From Sphingomonas trueperi (GTDB lineage Bacteria > Pseudomonadota > Alphaproteobacteria > Sphingomonadales > Sphingomonadaceae), in NCBI RefSeq assembly GCF_011927635.1, contig NZ_JAATJB010000002.1, positions 248,001-312,000 of the forward strand: a DNA stretch of 64,000 nt. Direction: 5' to 3'. The notes beneath the pieces are model-generated. The model searched no databases. It was not told the DNA's origin and saw only the letters and a program-made list of their open reading frames with translations. The translations under genes were made by a program, and so were the position numbers. Shown here piece by piece: positions 1-7,736 of the stretch (the first letter of the stretch is position 1; each line of letters starts with the position of its first letter).

Positions 1-208
1 CCGGCGCCGACCCGGAGGAGATCGGCGCGGCAGGGGTGGCGGTCTGCACCGGCGTCGCCGGCGCCTGCTGCTGCGGCTGGGCAGCGGCAGGACGCGAACG
101 TGCCGGGGCGGCGGGACGGGTCGTGGCAATTTGCGCCGCGGCAGGCACCGCGAGCGCGGTCATGCCGGCGAACGCCGAGACAAACATAAACCTACCCTTG
201 TCGTACAT
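1..208 (-). CDS. gelD: Sphingan outer-membrane export protein (Wza/OPX type), N-terminal part
   Basis: Only the first 69 codons are inside the window; the gene continues beyond base 1. The start at 208 is preferred over the ATG at 187 because it adds K and R residues before the hydrophobic stretch, giving a normal signal peptide that ends in AVPAAAQ. A Pro/Ala/Gln-rich stretch follows. No conserved export domain is visible yet, so the identity rests on position: it lies 14 bp after gelF on the same strand, as gelD/spsD does in sphingan clusters. By family, the protein would form the outer-membrane channel for the finished polysaccharide. Confidence 0.6.
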   Translation of the reverse strand, partial: MYDKGRFMFVSAFAGMTALAVPAAAQIATTRPAAPARSRPAAAQPQQQAPATPVQTATPAAPISSGSAP

Positions 209-222
209 GTATGCGGCCCTTG

Positions 223-1527
223 TCAGAGCGCCAGCGAGGCCGTGAGATTGACCCGTTTGGCGTGGTATTTGAAAAGCCGGAGATTCGACGTCCGTTCGTC
301 ATAGCCCGCACCCAGCACGAAGCGGATGCGCCGAGTCGCGTCGTAGGACGCATTGGCACCCAGAGACAACATGTTGTCGTTGCCCGAAATTGGGGCACCT
401 ACGAACCGGTTCGACGAGGCATAGTCGCGCCACGTCTTGTTCGCGAAGACCGACAGCTTGGTGCGCGGGGTGAGATCGTGGGTGATCGTCGCCCCGAGGT
501 TGGTCATGATCTCGTAGCTGACGAAATAGAGCACCGAAGGCTGCGCGGCGCGCGATCCCACCAGCTGCACCGTGAACAGGTCGGCGTTGTAGAGCGCCGA
601 GAGATCGAAGCCGACACCCGAGAAGCTGTCCGTGCCGGAAAGCTTCGGATCCACCTTGGTGTAGTTCACCGATCCGCGGAAGTTGAGGCGGCTGGACACG
701 CTGCGCTCCAGCTGGACGCCCGCCGCATAGCTCTTGATGCCGTCCTCGCCGCCGCCGGCCGGGGCCGGCCGATGGACGTACGTGCTGTCCGAATAGCGGC
801 CGAACACCGAGATCGTGCCCAGCGAGGGCGATTGCAGCCCGAGCTGCGCGGTGAAGGTATCCATGTCCGAATCGGCGTATTTCCGGGTGACCTGGCTGTT
901 GCGCACTTCGGTGCGCGAATAGCCCAGCGTCGGACGCAGCCCGTACGGGCCGCCGCAGCCGACATCGGCACTGTAGCGCCGCGATTCCTCGGTATTGCGG
1001 AAGGCGTCCGGCGAATCGAGCACGTAGAGGCTCGACAGGTCGCTGATTCGGCTCTGATAGCCGATCTCGCCATGGACGAGGCACGAGGCGAGCCGCTGGT
1101 CGGCACCGCCGGTGAGCGAGATGTTCTCGCGGTTCAGGTTGGTGTATTTGCTGTAGAACCGATAGCCGACCGAGCCGGCGAGATAGGTGGTGCCGGTCGC
1201 CCGCGGCAGCACGATGTTGAGGTCCAGCGACGGTGCCGCCAGCACGTCGTCGGTCCCGTCGCCCCTGCCGCTGATGCGCGGATCGCTGACCACGACGTTG
1301 TCGTTGTACTCGATCATCGCGCTCGCCCGCACGTCGATCTGCCGACCGCTCGTGTTCGGACGCGGCGTGAACGCCGTGCGCTGTGCCAATGCGGGATCGG
1401 TCCATGCTGCAGTCGCGAACATTGCGACCAGACCACAGGATAGGGTGAAGCGGCCAGTCAGGCGCGCATTTTCAGCCTTTTGAATGTCGTGTTCTCGCAC
1501 GATGGTCCCCCCGGGTGCTCGCTTCAT
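223..1527 (-). CDS. gelF: Sphingan cluster outer-membrane beta-barrel protein (GelF/SpsF-like)
   Basis: A protein of 434 residues. A long basic N-terminal segment leads into a hydrophobic stretch ending PALAQ (signal peptide), followed by alternating polar/hydrophobic strands typical of an outer-membrane barrel. It ends in a short run ASLAL. Many Tyr/Arg/Asp-rich strands and the absence of long hydrophobic helices support this. The start ATG at 1527 was chosen; an upstream alternative at 1548 would add seven residues. It is transcribed towards gelD, 14 bp away. Known sphingan clusters carry spsF/gelF at this place, but its exact role in export or assembly is not settled. The identification combines topology and gene order. 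Confidence 0.75.
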   Translation of the reverse strand: MKRAPGGTIVREHDIQKAENARLTGRFTLSCGLVAMFATAAWTDPALAQRTAFTPRPNTSGRQIDVRASAMIEYNDNVVVSDPRISGRGDGTDDVLAAPSLDLNIVLPRATGTTYLAGSVGYRFYSKYTNLNRENISLTGGADQRLASCLVHGEIGYQSRISDLSSLYVLDSPDAFRNTEESRRYSADVGCGGPYGLRPTLGYSRTEVRNSQVTRKYADSDMDTFTAQLGLQSPSLGTISVFGRYSDSTYVHRPAPAGGGEDGIKSYAAGVQLERSVSSRLNFRGSVNYTKVDPKLSGTDSFSGVGFDLSALYNADLFTVQLVGSRAAQPSVLYFVSYEIMTNLGATITHDLTPRTKLSVFANKTWRDYASSNRFVGAPISGNDNMLSLGANASYDATRRIRFVLGAGYDERTSNLRLFKYHAKRVNLTASLAL

Positions 1528-1785
1528 TATCAATGGCCTCCAATACAAGCAACCGGATCAACGCCTTGGCAAAGGCGCCGGAACCTGCCTTGGCCCTGTC
1601 CCCCGACCGTTTTTCCTTCCGGAAAAACGTCGAGCCAAGCGCAAACTCCCATTTCGAGGCGGTGGTTGCTTAACGGGCTATTATCACATTCGCGAGCATC
1701 TAGCGAGTTGCCCCGCGCACTGCTAGTGCAGGTGCGAACGCCGCGGGAAGTCCTTCGATTCCTGCGGTGAATGGAAAGGACATGC
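1528..1785. promoter_or_regulatory. Divergent intergenic region between gelF and the small membrane protein gene
   Basis: This 258-bp region separates two divergent transcripts, so it should hold promoters for both. It contains a perfect 9-bp inverted repeat with a 4-base loop (CGTTTTTCC at 1608-1616, GGAAAAACG at 1621-1629). It is locally more A+T-rich around 1670-1700. A second small dyad, GCACT-gct-AGTGC, lies near 1720. No convincing sigma-70 boxes could be fixed by eye. The first dyad may be an operator or a terminator-like structure. Confidence 0.35.
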
Positions 1786-2037
1786 ATGCAGACGCCATAT
1801 GATTGGGTCGCAATCGCGATATTCGCCGGCCTGATCGTTATCTTCCTGCAACGTTCTCAGGCCGATTCGGTTGTCCGCGACACCATGATCAGCTATTTAC
1901 CGCCGGCGATAGGCTGCGCCGTGGCGAACTATTTGGGGAACGAGAACTATCATGTGTTCGCGATTCTCACGATCGTTCTGGTGCTTGCGTATATAGCGTT
2001 CGTGATCAAGCCGTACGAATTCATCAAGCGTCGCTGA
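1786..2037 (+). CDS. Small two- or three-helix membrane protein, resembling XrtV sorting accessory proteins
   Basis: An 83-residue protein. A hydrophobic segment at about residues 6-22 ends in QRS, a second covers about 37-48 around the phrase PAIGCAVANYLGN, and a third covers about 54-74; it ends with basic residues (KRR). The ATG at 1786 was chosen because a GGAAAGGA ribosome-binding site lies seven bases before it; the in-frame ATG at 1771 would sit on top of that site. The pattern recalls small proteins annotated as accessory to the exosortase V (XrtV) system in sphingomonads; that match is from memory and not verified. It lies between gelF and gelJ and could be co-transcribed with gelJ. 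Confidence 0.55.
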   Translation: MQTPYDWVAIAIFAGLIVIFLQRSQADSVVRDTMISYLPPAIGCAVANYLGNENYHVFAILTIVLVLAYIAFVIKPYEFIKRR

Positions 2038-2131
2038 AAAAGTGGACGGCGATTCGTGAAGAGGATGTCCTGAGGCGCGAGCCCAGGTTCGCCCCGGCTT
2101 GCCGGCGGCATATTTTTAAAGAGGTGGTCGA

Positions 2132-3523
2132 GTGGCTTTAGGTTCCGCGCTGAAGTTCTTGTGGCCCTTCGGGCGCCGCGAAGTACCCGAGGACGATGGC
2201 TATCTCCCGATCGCCGCGACCGTCGTGCCGCATCGGGACGCGCACGGCACCAGCCGGCTGCGCCCCGATTTCCCGACCTTCCGTGCCTCGGCGCTGGATC
2301 GTCCGCTGGATCGCCGTCGCGAGGAGCGGCGCGAGATCACCCGTGCCCGCTTCGCGCTGGCGACCTATTTCACGCCGACCCAGCCGGTCGCCGATCGTTC
2401 CAGCTTCGCCGGGCGGCTGGGCGTGCTCGCCCGGCTGATCTCGGCGATCGAGAGCCAGCGCAGCCATGTCGTGCTCTATGGCGAGCGCGGCATCGGCAAG
2501 ACCTCGCTGCTCCACGTGCTCGCCGACGTCGCGCGCGAATCCAGCTACATCGTCAGCTATGCGACCTGCGGTTCGAACGCGAACTTCTCGGATCTCTTTC
2601 GCGCGGTGCTGCAGGACGTGCCGCTGCTGTTCCACCGCGACGTGGCTCCCAATGCGGGAGAGGCCGAGAGCGGCGGCAGCGTCGCCGATCGCCTGCCCGC
2701 AGGCAAGTTCGGCGCCGGCGAGCTCGCCGATCTGTGCGCCGACATCACCGGCACGCGGGTGCTGATCATCCTCGACGAATATGATCGCGTCGAGGACACC
2801 GCCTTCCGCCAGCAGGTCGCCGAGCTGATCAAGAACCTGTCGGATCGCGCCGCACGGGTCCAGCTTGTGATCGCAGGTGTCGCTTCCAACCTTCAGGAAT
2901 TGATCGGCTATGTGCCGTCGATCCGCCGTAACGTGATCGGCCTGCCGATGCCGCGGCTGGAGGAGAGCGAAGTCCAGGAAATGATCGCGCTGGGCGAAAC
3001 CGCCTCGGGCGTGCGATTTGATCCGAACCTGACCAGAATCATCCATCTGCTCGCGCTGGGCTCGCCCTATTTCGCGCGGCTGCTCTGCCACCATGCCGCG
3101 GCCGAGGCGCTCGACCAGGGCCGGCTCACCGTCGACCAGGGCCATCTGCGCCGCGCGCTCGATGCCGCGATCGTCGAGATGGAAGGTCGGATGGCGCCGC
3201 GCACCGTGCTGGAGATGCGCAAGTTCGTCGGCGGCCGCTACGATCCGCTGCTCGCCGCGCTCGGCGAAGCATCCCGCTCGATTGACGGCTGGTTCGGCGG
3301 ACGCGCGGTCGTGGAACTGCTCCCGGGGGCGCCGATCACCGCGCAGCAGGTCGAGCAGGAACTGGCCGGGCTCACCGTCCAGCTGGGCCTCGAGACCGAG
3401 ATGCAAGACGGCGAGCGTCGCTTCCGCTTCACCGACGACACGCTGCCGATCTATCTGTGGCTGATGGTCGGCCGGTTGCGGCTCGACAGCGGCACGCTCG
3501 AGGACGTGCTCGCGACGGTGTGA
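2132..3523 (+). CDS. gelJ: Sphingan cluster P-loop ATPase (GelJ/SpsJ-like)
   Basis: A protein of 463 residues. It has a clear AAA/ORC-type ATPase core: Walker A GERGIGKTS at residues 117-125 and Walker B LIILDEYD at 211-218. A helical C-terminal half resembles winged-helix/lid regions of MarR- or ExeA-like ATPases. There is no signal peptide, so it is cytoplasmic. It starts with GTG after AGAGGTGG. In sphingan clusters spsJ/gelJ lies here and on the strand opposite to its neighbours, as seen. Its role is not established; an ATPase that senses or drives assembly is inference only. Confidence 0.8.
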   Translation: MALGSALKFLWPFGRREVPEDDGYLPIAATVVPHRDAHGTSRLRPDFPTFRASALDRPLDRRREERREITRARFALATYFTPTQPVADRSSFAGRLGVLARLISAIESQRSHVVLYGERGIGKTSLLHVLADVARESSYIVSYATCGSNANFSDLFRAVLQDVPLLFHRDVAPNAGEAESGGSVADRLPAGKFGAGELADLCADITGTRVLIILDEYDRVEDTAFRQQVAELIKNLSDRAARVQLVIAGVASNLQELIGYVPSIRRNVIGLPMPRLEESEVQEMIALGETASGVRFDPNLTRIIHLLALGSPYFARLLCHHAAAEALDQGRLTVDQGHLRRALDAAIVEMEGRMAPRTVLEMRKFVGGRYDPLLAALGEASRSIDGWFGGRAVVELLPGAPITAQQVEQELAGLTVQLGLETEMQDGERRFRFTDDTLPIYLWLMVGRLRLDSGTLEDVLATV

Positions 3524-3532
3524 TGCGCGGGC

Positions 3533-3553
3533 GAGGGGGCCGGGTGCCCCCTC
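3533..3553. terminator. Hairpin between convergent gelJ and gelL
   Basis: GAGGGGGC (3533-3540) pairs perfectly with GCCCCCTC (3546-3553) over a 5-base loop, between the stop codons of two convergent genes. It lacks a T-run, so it is a weak or bidirectional terminator candidate. Confidence 0.45.
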
Positions 3554-3566
3554 GCTGCATGCTCGT

Positions 3567-4433
3567 TCAGATCGGCAGCCCGATCGCCTGCAACAGTCCC
3601 GCGCCGCCGCGCCAGAAGCGGAGCGCGATCAGCGTTCCCAATGCCTTGGCGCGCGCGCCCTGGGTCGCGGGGGTGCGCAGGATCCGCGCATAGTCTCCGG
3701 GAATGAACACCGGCTGCATCGCCGAGCGCGCCACCCAGCGCAGCCGGCCGCGCGGCTGCTCCAGGCTTAGCAGGAACAGCTCGCGCTGGATGCGGCGCGT
3801 CTTCTTGAGCATCGCGTTCCAGTCGGGGCGCGGCGGATGGCCGACCGAGGCATCGCCGCAATAGTCGATCTTCATGCCCATCCGTACTGCGCGGTTGCAC
3901 CATTCGATGTCTTCGGAGACGCCGGTGCGGAAGCCGCCGATCCGCTCGAAATCCGTGCGCATCACGAACAGGTTGGCGGTGACGGTGAACTGCGACTTGC
4001 GGACATAGCTTTCATTGTCGAACGCCAGCGCGAGCTCCACCGCGGCGCTGCCGGTCAGCTTGCCCTCGGGCGGCAGCACGAACATGTGGCCGCCGAGGAA
4101 GGTGCCGGGCTGCACCATTGCCGCGCCCGCCGCCAGCCAGCCCGGCTGGGCCACGCAGTCGCTGTCGATGAAGGCGAGGATCTCGCCGCAGGCCTCCGCG
4201 GCCGCGCCGTTGCGCGCCGGGCCTGCGCCCTTTTCGGTGACCGTCACCACCCGCGCGCGCCCGGCGGCCACCGCCTCGACCGCCTCGATGCCGCAGGGCG
4301 AGGCGTTGTCGCCGACGATGATCTCATAGGCGTCACGGTCGATCGTCTGCCGGTCGATCGAATCGAGGCACAGCGCCAGCCCGTGCAGATCGTTGTAGTG
4401 GGGGAGGACGACGCTGATCCGGGGCGTGCTCAT
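3567..4433 (-). CDS. gelL: Family 2 glycosyltransferase of sphingan repeat-unit assembly (GelL/SpsL-like glucosyltransferase)
   Basis: A protein of 288 residues with a GT-A fold: the N-terminal strand ISVVLPHYN, the nucleotide/metal-binding DSD at residues 90-92, and an acidic acceptor motif EDIEW at 174-178. The C-terminal part is basic and amphipathic, consistent with membrane attachment. Its ATG overlaps the stop of gelK as ATGA, so the two are translationally coupled. In the characterised gellan pathway the product adds the third sugar, glucose, to the lipid-linked GlcA-Glc intermediate; the specificity here is transferred from gene order, not read from the sequence. Confidence 0.8.
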   Translation of the reverse strand: MSTPRISVVLPHYNDLHGLALCLDSIDRQTIDRDAYEIIVGDNASPCGIEAVEAVAAGRARVVTVTEKGAGPARNGAAAEACGEILAFIDSDCVAQPGWLAAGAAMVQPGTFLGGHMFVLPPEGKLTGSAAVELALAFDNESYVRKSQFTVTANLFVMRTDFERIGGFRTGVSEDIEWCNRAVRMGMKIDYCGDASVGHPPRPDWNAMLKKTRRIQRELFLLSLEQPRGRLRWVARSAMQPVFIPGDYARILRTPATQGARAKALGTLIALRFWRGGAGLLQAIGLPI

Positions 4434-5479
4434 TTTTTCTTCGCTCCCCAGCCTGCGAACAGTTCGCGCAGCCGGTTGGCCAGCGCGGTCTGGTCGGTGG
4501 TCGCCAACTTCGGCTCGGCCGCTTTGGCGGCGGCGACCGCCTCGCCCAGCTTGGTTTCGTCGCGGACGGACTGGAGCAGGCCGCGATCGGCGAAAGTCTG
4601 CGAGATCTCCTCCTGGTGATCGTCATAATGCTCGCCCAGATCGAAGCGGCGCGGGAAGGCGACGACGCGGCAGCCGGCGCGCAGCGCAGTGACCAGCGAG
4701 CCGCTGCCGCCGTGGCAGATCACCATGTCCGCGTCGCGCAGCAGCAGCTGCAACTCGTCGAACGGGATGGTGCGGCAGATCTCGACGCCGGGAATGCCCG
4801 GGTCCTCCAGGTCCTGGTCGCCGTGCTGCAGCACGAGCCGGCCGGGCAGCCCGCCGGCGCGCTTCAGATCGAGCACCGCCTGCACCAGCCGCGGGAAGGG
4901 CAGGGTGGCGCCGACCGTGGCGAAGGTGAGTTCCTGCTTGGGCGGCCGCGGCGTATCGAGCATCCGGAACGGATCGAACAGCTCCGCATCGGGCCAGATT
5001 TTCTTGAGCGCGGGCGATTGGACGAAGCTGATCGTTGCGACCGGCTTGGCCATCTTGCCGAAGGCGGAGGGGTGGTGGAAGCGCGCGAAGCTCTCGATGT
5101 GGACGAACTTGGCGCCCGAGAGCTTGGCGATGAGCGCGGTGAAGAACACCGCGCCGGCGCCGGTCGAGATCACCACATCGGGTTTCTGGCGGCGGACGAT
5201 GCCCAGGCTCTGGCGGAAATTGCGCCAGGCACCGGCGGCCATGTGCAGCGGATGGCCGAGCCGCGCCTGGCCTAGCGCGTAATGCTCGACGAGCTCGACC
5301 GGGTGCTTCTCGCCCAGGCTGCGGCCCAGCGCGGTATCTTCGGTCACGAAGAAGTAATCATGCTCCTTCCAAACCGATTCCAGATCGAGGATCTGGCGAA
5401 GATGCCCGCCCCCCGAGGCGGCGAGGCACATCTTGAGCGGCCTGCCCGTATTTTGTTCCGTCGCGGTCGCGTCTGCCAT
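4430..5479 (-). CDS. gelK: Alg14/Alg13-type glucuronosyltransferase of sphingan assembly (GelK/SpsK-like)
   Basis: A protein of 349 residues that joins two halves often encoded separately. Residues about 15-165 resemble Alg14/PssD, with the glycine motif SGGGH at 22-26. Residues about 184-300 resemble Alg13/PssE/GT28, with the donor-binding HGGSGS at 256-261. The start at 5479 follows AAGGGGAC; an upstream in-frame start at 5569 has no comparable site. In the gellan pathway GelK transfers glucuronic acid to glucose-pyrophosphoryl-lipid, the second step. It is first in a two-gene operon with gelL and divergent from gelI. Confidence 0.85.
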   Translation of the reverse strand: MADATATEQNTGRPLKMCLAASGGGHLRQILDLESVWKEHDYFFVTEDTALGRSLGEKHPVELVEHYALGQARLGHPLHMAAGAWRNFRQSLGIVRRQKPDVVISTGAGAVFFTALIAKLSGAKFVHIESFARFHHPSAFGKMAKPVATISFVQSPALKKIWPDAELFDPFRMLDTPRPPKQELTFATVGATLPFPRLVQAVLDLKRAGGLPGRLVLQHGDQDLEDPGIPGVEICRTIPFDELQLLLRDADMVICHGGSGSLVTALRAGCRVVAFPRRFDLGEHYDDHQEEISQTFADRGLLQSVRDETKLGEAVAAAKAAEPKLATTDQTALANRLRELFAGWGAKKK

Positions 5480-5616
5480 GTCGTCCCCTTCGTACCATCT
5501 GTCTCCCGGCGGGAGCCATGCTGCACTGCCAACACTATTGCGGATGCCCGCCCGCCCGAATAGGTTCAAGTAGAAGTTTGTGCCGTGCGCAATTCCGTGC
5601 CGGCGGGGAGGTTTTC

Positions 5617-6501
5617 ATGAAGAAATGGTTCCTGGTGACGGCGGCGGCTGCGGCTGCGCTGGCCGTATCCGGATGCGGCAGCAAGGACGGCAAGCTCGAC
5701 AAGGGCCAGGTCGTCGCCAGCGTGGATGGCGACGAGATCACGATCTTCGAGCTCAACGCCGAAGTGCAGGCGGCGCCGACTCCGGCCGGGACCGACCGCA
5801 AGCTGGCCGAGCAGCTTGCGCTGCAGCGCATCATCGAGCGCAAGATCCTGTCGAAGATCGCGCGCGAGCAGAAGCTCGACAAGACCCCGGCCTTCCTGAT
5901 CCAGCAGCGCCGTGCGGACGAGCTGATCCTGACGACGATGCTGCGCGACAAGATCGCCGGCGGCGTCGCCCAGCCCACCGAGGCCGAGATCACCCAGTAT
6001 CAGGCGGCGCATCCGGACCGGTTCGCGCAGCGCAAGATCTACAGCATCGATCAGATCGTCTTCCCGGCACCCAGCTCGGCGGACAAGTTCAAGCAGTTTG
6101 CGCCGCTCAAGACGCTCGACCAGCTCGCTGCCAAGCTGACCGCCGACGGTACCCAGTTCCGCCGCGCGCCGACCCAGCTCGACACCGCGGCGCTGCCGCC
6201 GGAGATCGCGGGCAAGATCGCCGCGCTCCCGGCTGCGGAGATGTTCATCCTGCCGACCCAGCAGGGGCTGACCGCGAACGTGATCACCGCGACGACGGTG
6301 CAGCCGGTACCCGCCGACCAGGCCCATGCGCTGGCGCTGAACGCGCTGCGCAACGAGCGCTTCAGCAAGGCGGCCGACGCGCAGCTCAACGAGCGGCTGA
6401 AGAAGGCGCGGGCGACGGTGAAGTATCAGCCCGGCTACCAGGCTCCCCCGCAGATGCAGGGCGGCACGGCCTCGCCGGCGGCCAGCCCCGCCGCGCAGTG
6501 A
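5617..6501 (+). CDS. gelI: Parvulin-type (EpsD family) peptidyl-prolyl isomerase lipoprotein (GelI/SpsI-like)
   Basis: A protein of 294 residues beginning with a short basic N-terminus, a hydrophobic core and the lipobox VSGC, so it should be a lipoprotein facing the periplasm. The body is largely helical with many Lys/Glu/Gln residues (a SurA/PrsA-like N domain), followed by a reduced rotamase-like region and a Pro/Gln/Ala tail. The ATG at 5617 is supported by the site GGGGAGG. EpsD-family isomerases occur beside exopolysaccharide and exosortase genes. In sphingan clusters spsI lies between Q and K on the opposite strand, as here. A folding role for export proteins is inference. Confidence 0.75.
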   Translation: MKKWFLVTAAAAAALAVSGCGSKDGKLDKGQVVASVDGDEITIFELNAEVQAAPTPAGTDRKLAEQLALQRIIERKILSKIAREQKLDKTPAFLIQQRRADELILTTMLRDKIAGGVAQPTEAEITQYQAAHPDRFAQRKIYSIDQIVFPAPSSADKFKQFAPLKTLDQLAAKLTADGTQFRRAPTQLDTAALPPEIAGKIAALPAAEMFILPTQQGLTANVITATTVQPVPADQAHALALNALRNERFSKAADAQLNERLKKARATVKYQPGYQAPPQMQGGTASPAASPAAQ

Positions 6502-6511
6502 CAAACGAAAA

Positions 6512-6537
6512 GGGGTGGGGCCTCGCGGCGCCACCCC
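6512..6537. terminator. Bidirectional terminator between gelI and gelQ
   Basis: A long G+C-rich hairpin (GGGGTGG pairing with CCACCCC, extended by GC/GC around the loop CTCGCG) is flanked by AAAA on the left and by TT on the right. It lies between two convergent genes and can serve both. Confidence 0.7.
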
Positions 6538-6556
6538 GTTTCGGACCGGCCGCGGC

Positions 6557-7516
6557 TCAGCTGCGGCCTTCGTTCCCGGTGCGATAGCCGTACCACCAGC
6601 GCTGCCGCTCGCGGACGATCGGCGTCCAGGCGCGGCTCACCGTCTTGAAGCGCTCGCGCTTTCCCGGCACCACCCCCGCCAGCAGCTTGCCGAGCACGGC
6701 ATATTTGAGCGCGGCGAACCAGATTCCCCAGCCCGCGACGATTGCGCCCCCGGGGCTGTAATGCTTGCGGGCATAATGCATCCGGCCGATCGTCATGAAC
6801 ATGATCCGTCCGGCCGACAACGAATGGCCGCTGCCGGCATCGTGCATCACCTTGACCTCCGGATCGACCAGGACGGCATAGCCCTTGTCGCGGATGCGTT
6901 TGAACAAGTCGACTTCCTCCGAATAGAGGAAGAAGCTTTCGTCGAAGCCGCCGATCTCGCGCCACACATCGGCGCGGACCATCATGAAGCCGCCGTTGAG
7001 CACGTCGACCGGGCCGTGCGTGGTCGCCTCCGCGGGCAGACCGCCGCGGCGCAGGCGACCGGCGGAAACCACCGACAGCACGAAATCGCCGGGTGTCGGC
7101 AGCGCCAGGAAGTTGGCCGCGTCGAGATTGCCGGCCGGGTCGTAGGAGCGGCCGCCCCAGGCGGCGGCCTCGGGGGTCGCCCTGGCGAAGGCGACCAGCC
7201 GGTCGATCGCTCCCGGCTGCGGCACGGCATCCGGATTGACCAGCAGGAGCAGCGGCGCGCGCGCATGTGCGGCGCAGCGATTATTGCCGGCGCCGAAGCC
7301 GATATTGCCCTCGGAGGGCACGATCCGGACCTGGGGCAGCTCGGCGCGCACCAGTGCTTCGGTATCGCCGCCGCCATTGTCGATCATCAGGATCTCATGC
7401 GGCGTCGTCGGCGCGGCGGCGGCGATGCCGGCCACGCACTGCCGGATGAAATCGGTCGAGTGATAGGCGACCACCAAGACGGAGACGTGCGGCGTTGCTT
7501 CGGTGCTCATGCGCAT
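6557..7516 (-). CDS. gelQ: Family 2 glycosyltransferase (GelQ/SpsQ-like rhamnosyltransferase)
   Basis: A protein of 319 residues. It has a GT-A core with the strand HVSVLVVAYHS, a NxDA-type metal site in LLVNPDAVPQPG, the acceptor-binding segment GGFDESFFLYSEEVDL typical of rhamnosyltransferases, and a basic C-terminus. The start at 7516 has GGATAGAG upstream at reasonable spacing; 7510 is an alternative, and the open frame to 7642 is unlikely because it reads through the divergent promoter region. In gellan synthesis GelQ adds L-rhamnose as the fourth sugar, completing the repeat unit. It is transcribed alone, divergent from gelR. Confidence 0.85.
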   Translation of the reverse strand: MRMSTEATPHVSVLVVAYHSTDFIRQCVAGIAAAAPTTPHEILMIDNGGGDTEALVRAELPQVRIVPSEGNIGFGAGNNRCAAHARAPLLLLVNPDAVPQPGAIDRLVAFARATPEAAAWGGRSYDPAGNLDAANFLALPTPGDFVLSVVSAGRLRRGGLPAEATTHGPVDVLNGGFMMVRADVWREIGGFDESFFLYSEEVDLFKRIRDKGYAVLVDPEVKVMHDAGSGHSLSAGRIMFMTIGRMHYARKHYSPGGAIVAGWGIWFAALKYAVLGKLLAGVVPGKRERFKTVSRAWTPIVRERQRWWYGYRTGNEGRS

Positions 7517-7736
7517 AACTCTATCCGCAAAGCGTTGCAGCGTCGAGACGCCGCGGCAACGAAACACCTCGTTGGGGACGGTATCCGGAATGCTCCGAAC
7601 AACCGCGTAACGCATGCCATTAAGTGTTTTTACACCACGCAATTACACCACTTATTTCATGGCCTTGTGACAATTCTCGCAGTGAGGGAATCGTACGTCG
7701 ATTTGGGGTCGACGAGTAATGTAAGGGTAGCTCAAC
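7517..7736. promoter_or_regulatory. Divergent gelQ/gelR control region with direct repeats
   Basis: This 220-bp region is visibly more A+T-rich than the surrounding DNA. It holds two identical TTACACCAC boxes (7630-7638 and 7643-7651), 13 bp apart start to start, placed inside a dyad TAAGTG (7621-7626) / CACTTA (7649-7654). Direct repeats on about one and a half turns of helix suit a response-regulator-type activator site. The gelR start follows AAGGG at 7723-7727. No regulator for this site is encoded nearby. Confidence 0.45.
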
